Below, piece after piece: positions 49,874-58,452 of a stretch of 64,000 nucleotides of DNA. The DNA is taken from assembly GCF_000712135.1 (NCBI RefSeq), contig NZ_JOOE01000001.1:806001-870000 (forward strand). Reading direction: 5' to 3'. Within the stretch, counting starts at the first letter, position 1. The number at the start of each line of letters is the position of its first letter. The stretch comes from Sphingomonas sp. UNC305MFCol5.2 (lineage in GTDB: Bacteria; Pseudomonadota; Alphaproteobacteria; Sphingomonadales; Sphingomonadaceae). The notes under the pieces are model-generated. The model was not told the origin of the DNA. It saw only the letters and a list, made by a program, of their open reading frames with translations, and ran no database searches. The position numbers and the translations under genes were made by a program.

Positions 49874-50479
49874 ATGAAGGCTCTATCGATAGCGGCGGCT
49901 CTCGTGCTGACGAGTGCCACAACCTCAGCAGCGAACCAGCTTGCCGGGCCGCAATCGAAGTGGAGCGGTGAAGTGGCCGACGAAGCCCTGACGCCCGCTT
50001 CTCCGCTCGACCCGCTGCCGGTCGTGTACGGAAGCGCGCGTCGCATCGCTCTGCCCGCTCCGAAGGGTCCGATCCCCGACGCCGCGATACTGCCGATCGG
50101 CGAAGGCGGTGGCACGGTCTCGTTGCTCGCTCCCTGGTCGGGCGGCTGGATCGTCGGCACCGATGGCGGCGAATGGGGTGGCAGCCTCTACCTCGTCACG
50201 CCCGCGAGGCGAACCATCCTCGCGCAGGGAAATGTGCGCGGCGGCTTCACCTGGCGCGGACGTCTTTACGTGGTTTCCGGGTTGCACCATCTGACCCTGG
50301 ATGAGGGGGCGTTATGGGAAGTGGATCTTCGCGCCGAAAAGCGCGTCGGCAGCATCCCGCTTCCCGCGAGTCCCGAAGAACTTCTCCTGACTCGCGAGCA
50401 GCATCTGATCGTGCGCACCCGCAAGGGAGACGTCGCGCTGTTGCCGAATGGTGTCCTCGCCCCGCCCGGTGAATTCTAG
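49874..50479 (+). CDS. Secreted beta-propeller-like protein, uncharacterised
   Basis: 201 residues from ATG 49874 with a signal peptide (MKALSIAAALVLTSATTSAANQ); a GTG at 49811 would overlap the UPF0262 stop but would bury the signal. The remainder has repeating strands (GGTVSLLAPWSGGWIVGTDGGEWGGSLYLVTP, NVRGGFTWRGRLYVVSGLHHLTLDEGALWEVDL) suggesting one to two propeller blades. No catalytic motif. Followed by cdd. Confidence 0.65.
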   Translation: MKALSIAAALVLTSATTSAANQLAGPQSKWSGEVADEALTPASPLDPLPVVYGSARRIALPAPKGPIPDAAILPIGEGGGTVSLLAPWSGGWIVGTDGGEWGGSLYLVTPARRTILAQGNVRGGFTWRGRLYVVSGLHHLTLDEGALWEVDLRAEKRVGSIPLPASPEELLLTREQHLIVRTRKGDVALLPNGVLAPPGEF

Positions 50480-50499
50480 CAATCGAAAAGACCGATATA

Positions 50500-50940
50500 A
50501 TGAACGACGAAACCGCACGCACATTGATCATCGCCGCCCGCGAAGCGGCGAAGAATGCCTATGCACCTTATTCGAACTTCGCGGTCGGCGCAGCGGTGCT
50601 GCTCGGCGACGGCAGCATCGTCACCGGCGCCAATTTCGAGAATGCCAGCTATGGCCTGTCGCTCTGCGCCGAAACGGTGGCGCTGGCGACGGTCAACGCC
50701 CAGGGCCGCTTCCGCGACGTAGTGGCGATCGGTGTGATCGGCGGCCGGATGGGCCATGCCGACACTGCACCGGTGAGCCCCTGCGGCCGCTGCCGCCAGG
50801 TGATCAACGAAGCAGCGCAGGTGGGCGGACGCGACATTCCCGTCTATTGCGGGAGCGCGGCGGGCGACGAGATCGCCATCTACAAGCTTTCCGAACTCCT
50901 CCCCCACGCCTTCGGCCCCGCCGATCTCGGGCTCGCCTGA
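50500..50940 (+). CDS. cdd: Cytidine deaminase
   Basis: 146 residues. Deaminates cytidine/deoxycytidine. Zinc site: LSLCAETVALATV (CAE, with the catalytic Glu) and VSPCGRCRQVINE (PCGRC); substrate loop NAYAPYSNFAVGAAVLL and NFENASYG. Tetrameric small form. Salvage of pyrimidines, in the same region as dcd (53181). Confidence 0.95.
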   Translation: MNDETARTLIIAAREAAKNAYAPYSNFAVGAAVLLGDGSIVTGANFENASYGLSLCAETVALATVNAQGRFRDVVAIGVIGGRMGHADTAPVSPCGRCRQVINEAAQVGGRDIPVYCGSAAGDEIAIYKLSELLPHAFGPADLGLA

Positions 50941-50996
50941 GCCGGGTTGCCAAGGGTTTCGCCGGCTGCTTTGGTAGCGCTAACGGAGGAGACGCC

Positions 50997-52952
50997 ATGA
51001 AGACGACGTACCGGAGCGCGCTCGCGCTGCCGATCCTGCTTGCCACGCCCGCATTCGCGCAGGATGCACCGCTCCTCCATCCGATGTTCCAGGATCATGG
51101 TGTGCTCCAGCGCGACCGGCCGATCGCGGTGTGGGGCGATGCGGCGGCCGGCGAACGCGTGGAAGTGGCGCTCGGGGGCCGGAAGGTGCTGACGCGGGCC
51201 GACAAGGAGGGGCATTGGCGCACTGACTTGCCGCCGATGCCTGCGGGCGGCCCCTACACGCTCTCCGCTGCCACGCGCGGCGGCAAGAATCAGCGCGCCG
51301 AGGACATCATGATCGGCGACGTCTGGCTCTGCTCGGGCCAGTCGAACATGGAATATCCGGTCAGCGGCGTGCTGGGCGCGGCGGGCGAGATCGGCAAGGC
51401 GAACGATCCCGATCTTCGCCTGATGACGATCGAAAAGAAGACCAGCCTCAGCCCCGAGCGCCAGTTCCCCACGCCGGTCCAGTGGCAGCGGGCCACGCCT
51501 GACACCGTGCGCGAATTCTCCGCAGCTTGCTATTTCATGGCACGCGATCTGCGCGCGACGCAAAAAGTGGCGATGGGGCTGATCGACGCTAGCTGGGGCG
51601 GCACTGCGATCGACGCCTGGCGTCCCGAAAGCGCGCTGGCAAAGGATCCGGCCGCGGCGCAGGACCTTGCGCTTCTCGGCAGGTATCGCGCCGATCCTGC
51701 CGCGGCGAGCAGGTTGTTCGGCGAGCGCTGGATGGCATGGTATCGCGGCAAATCGGGCGATGCTGCCGGTACCGAGCCGTGGCAGGCCGATGCACCCGGC
51801 GAGTGGCGCGTTTTGCCTTCGTTCGATGCTTGGGAGAAATGGGGCGTCGCCGATCTGGCCGAGTATAACGGCCTGCTCTGGTACCGCACCGAAGTGACGC
51901 TGACACCCGAGCAAACGGCCAAGGGCGCCACGCTCGCGCTCGGCCCCGCCGACGACATGGACGCGAGCTTCGTCAACGGCGTACCGGTGGGCGTGACGTA
52001 CGCCTGGGGCGTGCCGCGCCTCTATCCACTCGCACCGGGTACGCTCAAGGCGGGCCGGAACGTGATCGCGGTGGGCGTGCTCGACACCTGGGGCGAAGGC
52101 GGCCTCACCGGCACCGCCGACCAGCGCGCGATCCGCTTCGCTGACGGCAGCAGCGTGCCGCTGGCGGGGCCCGAAGGCTGGCGCTGGCGCAAGGCACCGG
52201 CGGGAATAGACGGTCCGCCGCATGCGCCGTGGGAGGCGATCGCCGGCTTCTCGGGCATCTACAATGCGATGATCGCGCCGATCGGACCCTATGGCCTGCG
52301 TGGCGCGGCCTGGTACCAGGGCGAGGCGAATGCCGGTTCGCCGGATGGCTATGCGGAGAAGCTCGGCAGCATGATGGTCGCCTGGCGCGGCCAGTTCGGC
52401 AAACCGGACCTGCCCTTCCTCATCGCCCAGCTCTCGGGCTGGGGGCCGCGCGTGCCCAAGCCGGTCGAGAGCGGCTTCTCGCAAATCCGTGACGAGCAGC
52501 GCCGTGCCGTCGCCGCCGATGCGCATGCTGCACTGGCAGTGACGGTCGATCTCGGCGACGTCGTCGACATCCATCCGGCCAACAAGCTCGATGTCGGCCA
52601 CCGCCTCGCCCGCGGCGCCGAAGCGCTGACCTATGGCGGCAAGGCCTCGCCCTCGGGCCCCTGGCCGGTCGAGGCACGGTTCGAGGGCGCAGTCGTGCGC
52701 GTCCGCTTCACCGGCGCCGACAAGGGGCTGGTGACGTATAGCGCCGCGCAGCCGATCGGCTTCGAACTCTGCGGCACCGCTTCCGGCAGCTGCCGTTTCG
52801 CCACCGCCACGCTCGCGGGAAGCGACGTTTTGGTCGCGGTGGGCACCGGCGCTGCCGATCGCGTGCGTTTCTGCTGGGGCGACAGCCCGATCTGCAATCT
52901 CTACGACGGCACCGGCCTTCCCGCGACGCCGTTCGAATTGCCGGTGCGGTAG
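50997..52952 (+). CDS. Sialate O-acetylesterase-like SGNH hydrolase
   Basis: 651 residues. Signal peptide (MKTTYRSALALPILLATPAFAQ), a beta-sandwich N-domain (HPMFQDHGVLQRDRPIAVWGDA), SGNH block I VWLCSGQSNMEYPVSG (Ser nucleophile), block with IDASWGGTAIDAWRP, a jelly-roll (ADDMDASFVNGVPVG), AWYQGEANAGSPDGY and catalytic pair DIHPANKLDVGHRLA (Asp/His). Removes O-acetyl groups from sialic acids or hemicellulose sugars (xylan/mannan) in the periplasm. The mannanase at 36846 is another glycan enzyme here. Confidence 0.9.
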   Translation: MKTTYRSALALPILLATPAFAQDAPLLHPMFQDHGVLQRDRPIAVWGDAAAGERVEVALGGRKVLTRADKEGHWRTDLPPMPAGGPYTLSAATRGGKNQRAEDIMIGDVWLCSGQSNMEYPVSGVLGAAGEIGKANDPDLRLMTIEKKTSLSPERQFPTPVQWQRATPDTVREFSAACYFMARDLRATQKVAMGLIDASWGGTAIDAWRPESALAKDPAAAQDLALLGRYRADPAAASRLFGERWMAWYRGKSGDAAGTEPWQADAPGEWRVLPSFDAWEKWGVADLAEYNGLLWYRTEVTLTPEQTAKGATLALGPADDMDASFVNGVPVGVTYAWGVPRLYPLAPGTLKAGRNVIAVGVLDTWGEGGLTGTADQRAIRFADGSSVPLAGPEGWRWRKAPAGIDGPPHAPWEAIAGFSGIYNAMIAPIGPYGLRGAAWYQGEANAGSPDGYAEKLGSMMVAWRGQFGKPDLPFLIAQLSGWGPRVPKPVESGFSQIRDEQRRAVAADAHAALAVTVDLGDVVDIHPANKLDVGHRLARGAEALTYGGKASPSGPWPVEARFEGAVVRVRFTGADKGLVTYSAAQPIGFELCGTASGSCRFATATLAGSDVLVAVGTGAADRVRFCWGDSPICNLYDGTGLPATPFELPVR

Positions 52953-52961
52953 AGTCAACTC

Positions 52962-53100
52962 ACTCCCCTCCCTGCAAGGGAGGGGCTGGGGGTGGGTGCG
53001 AGCGCAGCGAGCCCATCGAGATGCATGGAATGAAGGAAAGACCGGGCATCGAGCCGGCCTTTCCTTACCCACCCCTAACCCCTCCGTTGCAGGGAGAGGA
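52962..53100. repeat. Inverted pair of REP-like hairpins
   Basis: Left CTCCCCTCCCTGCAAGGGAG(GGG) followed by CTGGGGGTGGGT; right, on the reverse strand, CCTCTCCCTGCAACGGAGGG followed by GTTAGGGGTGGGT. About 50 bases between. Lies before dcd. Confidence 0.8.
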
Positions 53101-53180
53101 ATTTGCAGGTCGATGCAGCCCAGCCCCTTGCGAAGCGCCGTGCTTCTCGCGAAACCGGACGCAACACCTCAGGGGGATTC

Positions 53181-53735
53181 ATGAGCATTCTTTCCGACCG
53201 CTGGATTCGCGAACACGCCCTCGCCACCGGCATGATCGAGCCGTTCGTCGAGGCGCAGCGGCGCGAGGGGTGCATCAGCTACGGCCTGTCGTCCTACGGC
53301 TATGACGCGCGCGTCGCCGACGAGTTCAAGATCTTCACCAATGTCGACAGTGCCGTGGTCGATCCCAAGGACTTCGCCGCGAACAGCTTCGTCGATCGCA
53401 AGACCGACGTCTGCATCATCCCGCCGAACAGCTTCGCGCTCGCGCGCACCGTCGAATATTTCCGAATTCCGCGCGACGTGCTGGTCATCTGCCTCGGCAA
53501 GTCGACCTATGCGCGCTGCGGGATCATCGTGAACGTGACCCCGCTCGAGCCCGAGTGGGAGGGGCATGTCACGCTCGAATTCTCGAACACGACGCCACTG
53601 CCGGCGAAGATCTACGCCAATGAGGGCGCGTGTCAGTTCCTCTTCCTCAAGGGCGATCAGCCCTGTGAGACGAGCTATGCCGATCGCGCGGGCAAATATA
53701 TGGGCCAACGCGGCGTGACGTTGCCGCGGCTGTGA
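53181..53735 (+). CDS. dcd: dCTP deaminase
   Basis: 184 residues. Converts dCTP to dUTP in dTTP synthesis. Trimeric dUTPase-like fold: [68 protein letters not shown], with the catalytic Glu and R/S of STYAR. ATG 53181 preceded by AGGGGG. Alone between two REP pairs. Confidence 0.95.
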   Translation: MSILSDRWIREHALATGMIEPFVEAQRREGCISYGLSSYGYDARVADEFKIFTNVDSAVVDPKDFAANSFVDRKTDVCIIPPNSFALARTVEYFRIPRDVLVICLGKSTYARCGIIVNVTPLEPEWEGHVTLEFSNTTPLPAKIYANEGACQFLFLKGDQPCETSYADRAGKYMGQRGVTLPRL

Positions 53736-53758
53736 ACGTACTCGTTTGATCTAGGAGG

Positions 53759-53863
53759 CGTCATCCGGCCTCGTGCCGGATCCACCGGGAGACGGGCATC
53801 AGGCCAGAGGCCGAAGGCCACCGTTGATGCATCGTGGACCCCGGCACAAGGCCGGGGTGACGG
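53759..53863. repeat. Inverted pair of REP-like hairpins after dcd
   Basis: Left ATCCGGCCTCGTGCCGGAT (53764-53782) and right, reverse strand, CCCCGGCCTTGTGCCGGGG: stem bases differ but pair in each. Both keep the CGTCA and TCCAC flanks. No gene is seen in the 184 bases between dcd and the TPR gene. Confidence 0.82.
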
Positions 53864-53919
53864 TTGTGGTTGGACGCAAGCTGTCTCGCACCAACAAGAG
53901 CGACAATCGTCGCAGTCAA

Positions 53920-54273
53920 TCAGCGGGCGCTGAACTGCACCGCGTCGAGCCGGCGCAGGCCGCGTTGCGCTAGCGCATGCGAGCCGGCGGTCTGATCGGC
54001 GCTCACGTCCATCAGCACATCGTCCCTGCTCAATACCTTGGTGTATAGGTTGCGCGCCTCGCCCGCGCGACCGGTCTTGGCATAGACCGCGGCAAGGTTG
54101 AGCAGCAGCTCGGGACGCCCGGGATGGATGCGCAACTCGGCGAGAAGCTTCGACTCGGCCTGCGCATAATCGCCTTGGGCGATCTGGGTGCTGCCGACAG
54201 GGTTTTCCTGCGCCTGGACCGGCAAAGCCGCGAGAAGTGGCGCCGCGGCAAGGAGATAGAAACCAATACGCAT
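53920..54273 (-). CDS. Small periplasmic TPR-repeat protein
   Basis: 117 residues with a signal peptide (MRIGFYLLAAAPLLAALPVQAQ). Two TPR-like helical pairs: GSTQIAQGDYAQAESKLLAELRIHPGRPELLLNLAAVYAKTGRAGEARNLYTKVL, then a tail DVLMDVSADQTAGSHALAQRGL. Probably a scaffold for protein contacts in the periplasm. It has its own upstream region with a Pho-box-like site (54314-54342) and AT-rich promoter; SD GGAGGG is 5-7 bases from ATG 54271-54273. Confidence 0.78.
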   Translation of the reverse strand: MRIGFYLLAAAPLLAALPVQAQENPVGSTQIAQGDYAQAESKLLAELRIHPGRPELLLNLAAVYAKTGRAGEARNLYTKVLSRDDVLMDVSADQTAGSHALAQRGLRRLDAVQFSAR

Positions 54274-54313
54274 AGCATCCCTCCAAGGATCATTGCACCA
54301 CGGTTACTATTCC

Positions 54314-54342
54314 GTGACATCTTAATGACTCTTGTATGACAC
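54314..54342 (-). promoter_or_regulatory. Pho-box-like triple direct repeat
   Basis: On the reverse strand: GTGTCAT-acaa-GAGTCAT-taag-ATGTCAC. Three 7-base units at an exact 11-base period, as in the PhoB box (CTGTCAT repeats with 4-base AT-rich spacers). A -10-like TAGTAAC follows four bases downstream, 25-30 bases before the ribosome site of the TPR gene. Direct phosphate control is inferred. Confidence 0.5.
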
Positions 54343-54380
54343 TTTCGTTGCACTCCATCAATTGCGTATAATGCACGCGC

Positions 54381-54413
54381 AAAAAGAAAGGCGGCCCCAA
54401 AGGACCGCCTTTC
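54381..54413 (-). terminator. Rho-independent terminator of the tonB-exb operon
   Basis: On the reverse strand: GGCGGTCC-tttg-GGGCCGCC (short loop) then TTTCTTTTT. It lies 34 bases after the last exbD stop and before the TPR promoter. Confidence 0.85.
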
Positions 54414-54446
54414 CAAGTTTCCAGGGCAGCGCCGAAGCGCGGCCTT

Positions 54447-54872
54447 TTAGAAGTCGTTGCGATACTGCTCGTTGCCGACGAAGCCGAGCTTGCTCACATT
54501 CGCGCGCTTCACGATCGCGAGCACGCGATCGACCACGTCGTAGCGAGCCTGCGGATCGGGCTGGAAGTGCAGTTCGGGCTCCGGATCCTGCTGGAGCGAA
54601 GCATCGAGATACTGACGCAGCGTCACATCGTCGATCTGCACGCTGTTCCAGAACACATTGCCGTTCGCGTCGATGTACAGCTTGTTCTTCTGCGGCTCCA
54701 CCGGAGGCGCGGACTGATTGCTGTTCTGCGGAAGATCGACCTTCACTGCGTGCGTCTGGATCGGGATGGTGATGATGAACATGATGAGGAGCACGAGCAT
54801 GACGTCGATCAACGGCGTCGTGTTCATTTCCATCATCGGTTCGCCGTCGTCGCGGCCACCGCTCATTGCCAT
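54447..54872 (-). CDS. exbD: ExbD-type biopolymer transport protein (second copy)
   Basis: 141 residues. One N-terminal membrane helix (LIDVMLVLLIMFIITIPI) with the conserved Asp, preceded by DGEPMMEMNTTP; periplasmic domain contains NVFWNSVQIDDVTLRQYLDASLQQDPEPELHFQPDPQARYDVVDRVLAIVKRANVSKLGFVG. Energises TonB-dependent receptors with ExbB and the other ExbD. Duplicate ExbD is common in Xanthomonas and sphingomonads; the second may serve selected receptors. Confidence 0.92.
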   Translation of the reverse strand: MAMSGGRDDGEPMMEMNTTPLIDVMLVLLIMFIITIPIQTHAVKVDLPQNSNQSAPPVEPQKNKLYIDANGNVFWNSVQIDDVTLRQYLDASLQQDPEPELHFQPDPQARYDVVDRVLAIVKRANVSKLGFVGNEQYRNDF

Positions 54873-54898
54873 TGAAGTAACTCCTTAAACGGTGCGCG

Positions 54899-55378
54899 TC
54901 ACAGGCGGACGGTACCGGAGCCCGCGGGGGGTTCCGAGATGAAGCCCACCTTCACGAAGCCAGCCATCTGCATCGTGTAGATCGTGGCGCCGATGCAACG
55001 ATACGGCGTGTTCACGTCGCCGCGGATGTGCACTTCGGGAAGCTCGAGACCGGCGGCATTGGGGCCACCCTGGCGCTCGATTTCCTTCTTCAGCTTCTCG
55101 ACCGCACGGTCGAGCAGCTCCTGGTGGCCCACCGGGGTCATGCCCCAATAGACCTGGCACTGGCCGCCGGCACCGGTCACCGAAAGCGCGACATTTTCGG
55201 GTTTGGTGGTGGTCGGTTCGAACTGCACCTTGGGAAGTGCGAGATCGATCGTCTGGATCACCACCGGGACGGCGATCAGGAAGATGATCAGGAGCACCAG
55301 CATCACGTCCACGAGGGGCGTGGTGTTGATGTCCGACATCGGTGCTTCATCGCCGCTGTCGCCTACGCTCATCGCCAT
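54899..55378 (-). CDS. exbD: ExbD-type biopolymer transport protein (first copy)
   Basis: 159 residues. N-terminal APMSDINTTPLVDVMLVLLIIFLIAVPV with the proton-linked Asp in the helix; periplasmic part TTKPENVALSVTGAGGQCQVYWGMTPVGHQELLDRAVEKL, RQGGPNAAGLELPEVHIRGDVNTPYRCIGATIYTMQMAGFVKVGFI. Longer than the second copy, with an insertion holding CQVYWG. Between exbB and the second exbD. Confidence 0.92.
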   Translation of the reverse strand: MAMSVGDSGDEAPMSDINTTPLVDVMLVLLIIFLIAVPVVIQTIDLALPKVQFEPTTTKPENVALSVTGAGGQCQVYWGMTPVGHQELLDRAVEKLKKEIERQGGPNAAGLELPEVHIRGDVNTPYRCIGATIYTMQMAGFVKVGFISEPPAGSGTVRL

Positions 55379-55467
55379 TGGGCGTTATCCTATCCTTCTA
55401 ACTCGCCGCGGGGCGAACCCTGCGGCGAAGGGCCGCACGCCGGAGCGCGCGGCCCGATGCTTTCAGC

Positions 55468-56259
55468 TTATGCGCGGGTCTGCACGCCACCGGCCTGGCC
55501 GGCGGTCGTGGTGGTGCCGGCCGGCTTGGCGCCGGTTGCCGGAGCGCCGACCTTCTTGACTTCGGGACGGACGCGGCCGTCAGATGCCAGGAAGCCCAGA
55601 ACGTCGTTCGAGAACGCGTTCAGGTTCTCCGCGATCGCCTTGTTGCGGCGCTGCAGGAAGTTGTACGCGAGCACGGCGGGAACCGCGACGACCAGACCGA
55701 GCGCGGTCATGATCAGCGCTTCACCGACCGGGCCGGCGACGGCGTCGATCGAAGCCTGACCCGCCGCACCGATCTTGATCAGTGCGCGGTAGATGCCGAT
55801 GACGGTACCGAACAGACCGATGAACGGCGCGGTGGCGCCGGTCGTCGCGAGGAACGCGAGGCCGCCGGCGAGCGACGAGTTGATCGTCGCTTCCGAGCGG
55901 GCGAGCGAGCCGTGCAGCCAGTCATGGGCCTCGACAGGATCGGTGAGCTCCTTGTACTGCTCCTGCGCCTGCAGGCCGTCGTCGACGATCTGGCGATAGG
56001 CCGAGTTCTTCTCGAGCTTCGCCGCGCCTTCGCGCAGGCTGTTCGACGACCAGAAGCCGGCGCGGACCCGCTTGGCCTGGTTCATGATCTTCTGCTGCTC
56101 GAACAGCTTGGTGAACAGGATGTAGAGCGAGACGAAGAGCATCAGCACCAGGATGCCGAACACCGTCTGAGAGATAAGGCCGCCCTCACGGAGCGCGGGG
56201 AGCAGGCCGTACGGATTGTCGCCCTTGGGCGCCGCAGCGGCGAGAATGGTGGTGAGCAT
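55468..56259 (-). CDS. exbB: ExbB/TolQ/MotA proton channel protein
   Basis: 263 residues. Three membrane helices: GGLISQTVFGILVLMLFVSLYIL, FLATTGATAPFIGLFGTVIGIYRALIKIG and GPVGEALIMTALGLVVAVPAVLAYNFL. Typical long N-terminal helix and cytoplasmic loop (LREGAAKLEKNSAYRQIVDDGLQAQEQYKE). Forms the pentamer that uses proton motive force to move TonB. A C-terminal Pro/Ala/Thr tail is unusual but common in this group. Confidence 0.92.
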   Translation of the reverse strand: MLTTILAAAAPKGDNPYGLLPALREGGLISQTVFGILVLMLFVSLYILFTKLFEQQKIMNQAKRVRAGFWSSNSLREGAAKLEKNSAYRQIVDDGLQAQEQYKELTDPVEAHDWLHGSLARSEATINSSLAGGLAFLATTGATAPFIGLFGTVIGIYRALIKIGAAGQASIDAVAGPVGEALIMTALGLVVAVPAVLAYNFLQRRNKAIAENLNAFSNDVLGFLASDGRVRPEVKKVGAPATGAKPAGTTTTAGQAGGVQTRA

Positions 56260-56301
56260 TGTCGGTTCTTTCCTCTAAATAGATAGCGCTTGTTCCACAC
56301 T

Positions 56302-56328
56302 CCGGCGCGCCGGGGAGCGGCGCGCCGG
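56302..56328. promoter_or_regulatory. Strong hairpin between tonB and exbB
   Basis: CCGGCGCGCC, loop ggggagc, GGCGCGCCGG: 10-base perfect stem in the 77-base gap between the tonB and exbB genes. No T run; may stabilise a cleaved message or set the ratio between TonB and its motor. Confidence 0.4.
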
Positions 56329-56336
56329 CCACTCAA

Positions 56337-57014
56337 TCAGTTCTTCGGCAGTTCCCAGCGGAAACGGCTGGCAAACGTCGCCGGGATCTTGTTCCCGCTC
56401 GCATCCTCTGCAGGCGTGAAGCGCGCGCGGCGCCGCAGCAGCGAGCAGGCGGTGCTGTCGAGAGTCGACGAACCGCTGGACGATGTCACCTGGCAGTCAG
56501 TCACCTTGCCACCTGCATCGACCGAAAGGCGGAAGCCCGTCGTTCCCTGCTGTTCGGCGCGGATGGCTGCTGCCGGATAATCGTCGTTGGTCACCCAGCT
56601 GCCCGGAGGCGTGCGGGGCTTGAGCGGCTTTGCGATGCGCGGCGGTGCCGGCGGCTGCGGCGGCGCGGGAGGCGCAGGCGGAGCCGGCGGCGTGATCGGC
56701 GGCGGTGGTGGAATGATATTGGTGGTAGCCATAGGCGGCGACGGCACCTGGACCTGCACCTGGGCCGGCGGCACCACGACTTGAGTCGGGGGCGGCGGCA
56801 CGGGGCTGTCCGGCGGCGGCGGCGGCGGCGGAACCTCCTCGGGCGGGGGCGGTGGCTCTTCGACCTCGAAGGTCTTCAGCTCTTCCGCCTTCTTTTTGAT
56901 ATATTGGTATGCCAAGCCCGTGACGAAGGCATATCCCATGCCAGCCACGATTATTGCGACGACTACGATCGCAACGAACCGGCTGCCACTTACATTCCGG
57001 TCAGCGTAAGCCAT
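56337..57014 (-). CDS. tonB: TonB energy transducer
   Basis: 225 residues. N-terminal membrane anchor (FVAIVVVAIIVAGMGYAFVTG), Pro-rich periplasm-spanning region (~50-135, EEPPPPPEEV, VPPAQVQVQVPSPPM), C-terminal TonB domain NDDYPAAAIRAEQQGTTGFRLSVDAGGKVTDCQVTSSSGSSTLDSTACSLLRRRARFTPA, ending in a final beta strand. Connects the ExbBD motor to outer-membrane receptors. First gene of the operon, with 222 bases of intergenic DNA upstream to the divergent gene at 57237, where no clear Fur box is seen. Confidence 0.93.
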   Translation of the reverse strand: MAYADRNVSGSRFVAIVVVAIIVAGMGYAFVTGLAYQYIKKKAEELKTFEVEEPPPPPEEVPPPPPPPDSPVPPPPTQVVVPPAQVQVQVPSPPMATTNIIPPPPPITPPAPPAPPAPPQPPAPPRIAKPLKPRTPPGSWVTNDDYPAAAIRAEQQGTTGFRLSVDAGGKVTDCQVTSSSGSSTLDSTACSLLRRRARFTPAEDASGNKIPATFASRFRWELPKN

Positions 57015-57236
57015 TCGGCAACGTCACTCCTCTAATCTTATGCGACCCTGGGCTCCGGAATGTTCCGCGCACAAGCTCGTCCGCCGTTCGCTTGCTTGCG
57101 TCGGTGCGGCAGAGCGCGAGTCTCTATCGCGGGCATTCGGGGTACGCAAACGCTTTGTCGGACAATCGGTGCCTACGGGCGCTCCATGACGGAATTATTT
57201 CTGTATAAGAACGCGGCGATCCGGTAACGGAAGACT

Positions 57237-58073
57237 ATGATCCGCGTATCCCTGATGGCTTTTTGTTGCGCGTTATCCTTAACCGCGCCTGCCCAATCCG
57301 CCCCGCAAACCACGCAAAACCAAGCATCTCCGGCTGCTGTATTGCCCAGCTATGCCACTGTTGCGGGGCTAGTTCTGGGCGCACCTTTGATCCTCGACGC
57401 GCGCATTCGCAGCGCTGTGAGAATCAAAGGACCCGAAGCCGCAAATGTCGTCCCGGGGCGGGCCAGATTCTACGTCGAGGCCGATGTCACGGCCCTGATT
57501 CGGGGCTCCGGCGGGGTGGCGCCGAGAATCGGGTACGTCGTCGACCTGCCGCTCGACCAGCGCGGACGCGAGCCCAAGCTCAAGAAGCAACGCGTGCTCC
57601 TTTTCGCCCGCGCAGTCGCCAATCGGCCCGATCAGGTCCAGCTCGCCAACCTCGACGGTCAGCGCGCTTTTTCACCCGAACTCGACACTCTGGTGCGCGG
57701 AATCGTGCGCGAGACGATCGCCGGAGACGCGCCGCCGGCGATCACCGGGGTAGGCAATGCGTTCCACGTCCCCGGCTCGCTCCCCGGCGAAGGCGAAACC
57801 CAGGTGTTCCTGCAGACCGCCAACGGCGCGCCGGTTTCGCTCCAGATTCTGCGCCGTCCGGGCGAACAGCCGCGATGGTCTGTCTCGTTGGGGGACATTG
57901 TCGACGAATCGGCTGGCCCGCCCCGACCGAACACCTTGCTCTGGTATCGCCTCGCCTGCGGGCTGCCGCGCGAGTTGCCGGCCGGCAGCATCGAATCGGA
58001 CGATCCCGCCAATGCGGCGACTGCGCGGCAAGACTATGGACTCGTCCTGCGCGCGCTGGGCCCCTGCGCCTGA
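57237..58073 (+). CDS. Secreted protein, uncharacterised
   Basis: 278 residues with a signal peptide (MIRVSLMAFCCALSLTAPAQSAP). Then VLPSYATVAGLVLGAPLILDARIRSAVRIK, a beta-rich region with RARFYVEADVTALIRGSGGVAPRIGYVVDLPLD, and a C-terminal part with WYRLACGLPRELPAGSI. No known domain. Probably periplasmic. Divergent from tonB. Confidence 0.65.
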   Translation: MIRVSLMAFCCALSLTAPAQSAPQTTQNQASPAAVLPSYATVAGLVLGAPLILDARIRSAVRIKGPEAANVVPGRARFYVEADVTALIRGSGGVAPRIGYVVDLPLDQRGREPKLKKQRVLLFARAVANRPDQVQLANLDGQRAFSPELDTLVRGIVRETIAGDAPPAITGVGNAFHVPGSLPGEGETQVFLQTANGAPVSLQILRRPGEQPRWSVSLGDIVDESAGPPRPNTLLWYRLACGLPRELPAGSIESDDPANAATARQDYGLVLRALGPCA

Positions 58074-58080
58074 ACTTCGG

Positions 58081-58452
58081 CTAGCGCCGGTGGCGCACCA
58101 TCGTGATGCCGATCGATTCGCCCTGCTCGGCGATTGCAAGCTTGACGATGCTGACCTCGACGCGCTGCACTCGCTTGTCCGAGACGAACAGGGTCTCGCA
58201 GACATGCTCGGCCACCGCTTCGATCAGCGTGAAGTGCACGTCCCGAGGCAGTGCCGTGGTCGCGGCATGCTTGAGATCGATATAGCTTTTGGAAGCGCTC
58301 AGCGGCGTGTCCGGGGCGAAGCGCTCGGGCATGTCGATGTCGGCGGTGACCGAGATCCGCAGCGGCTGCGGCAGATGCGTCTCTTCGGAATAGATGCCGG
58401 TCAGCACCTCTACTTCGAGGTCGTGCACCTGGAGCTGTAGCAAATCGCGCAA
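58081..58452 (-). CDS. folB: Dihydroneopterin aldolase (FolB-type)
   Basis: 123 residues. Tetrahydrofolate pathway: aldol cleavage of dihydroneopterin. Fold pattern LQVHDLEVEVLTGIYSEETHLPQPLRISVTADIDMP, SYIDLKHAATTALPRDVHFTLIEAVAEHVCETLFV (Glu and Lys of the site), RVEVSIVKLAIAEQGESIGITMVR. The start is a TTG at 58450-58452 with GAAAGG upstream; no ATG gives the N-terminal strand. Converges with the previous gene. Confidence 0.85.
   Translation of the reverse strand: MRDLLQLQVHDLEVEVLTGIYSEETHLPQPLRISVTADIDMPERFAPDTPLSASKSYIDLKHAATTALPRDVHFTLIEAVAEHVCETLFVSDKRVQRVEVSIVKLAIAEQGESIGITMVRHRR

Noticed and set aside
2517..53863. CRISPR array
   Set aside because: Repeats are inverted pairs at separate sites without regular spacers or cas genes.
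57015..57236. Fur box in front of tonB
   Set aside because: I looked for an AT-rich 19-base palindrome and did not find a convincing one.
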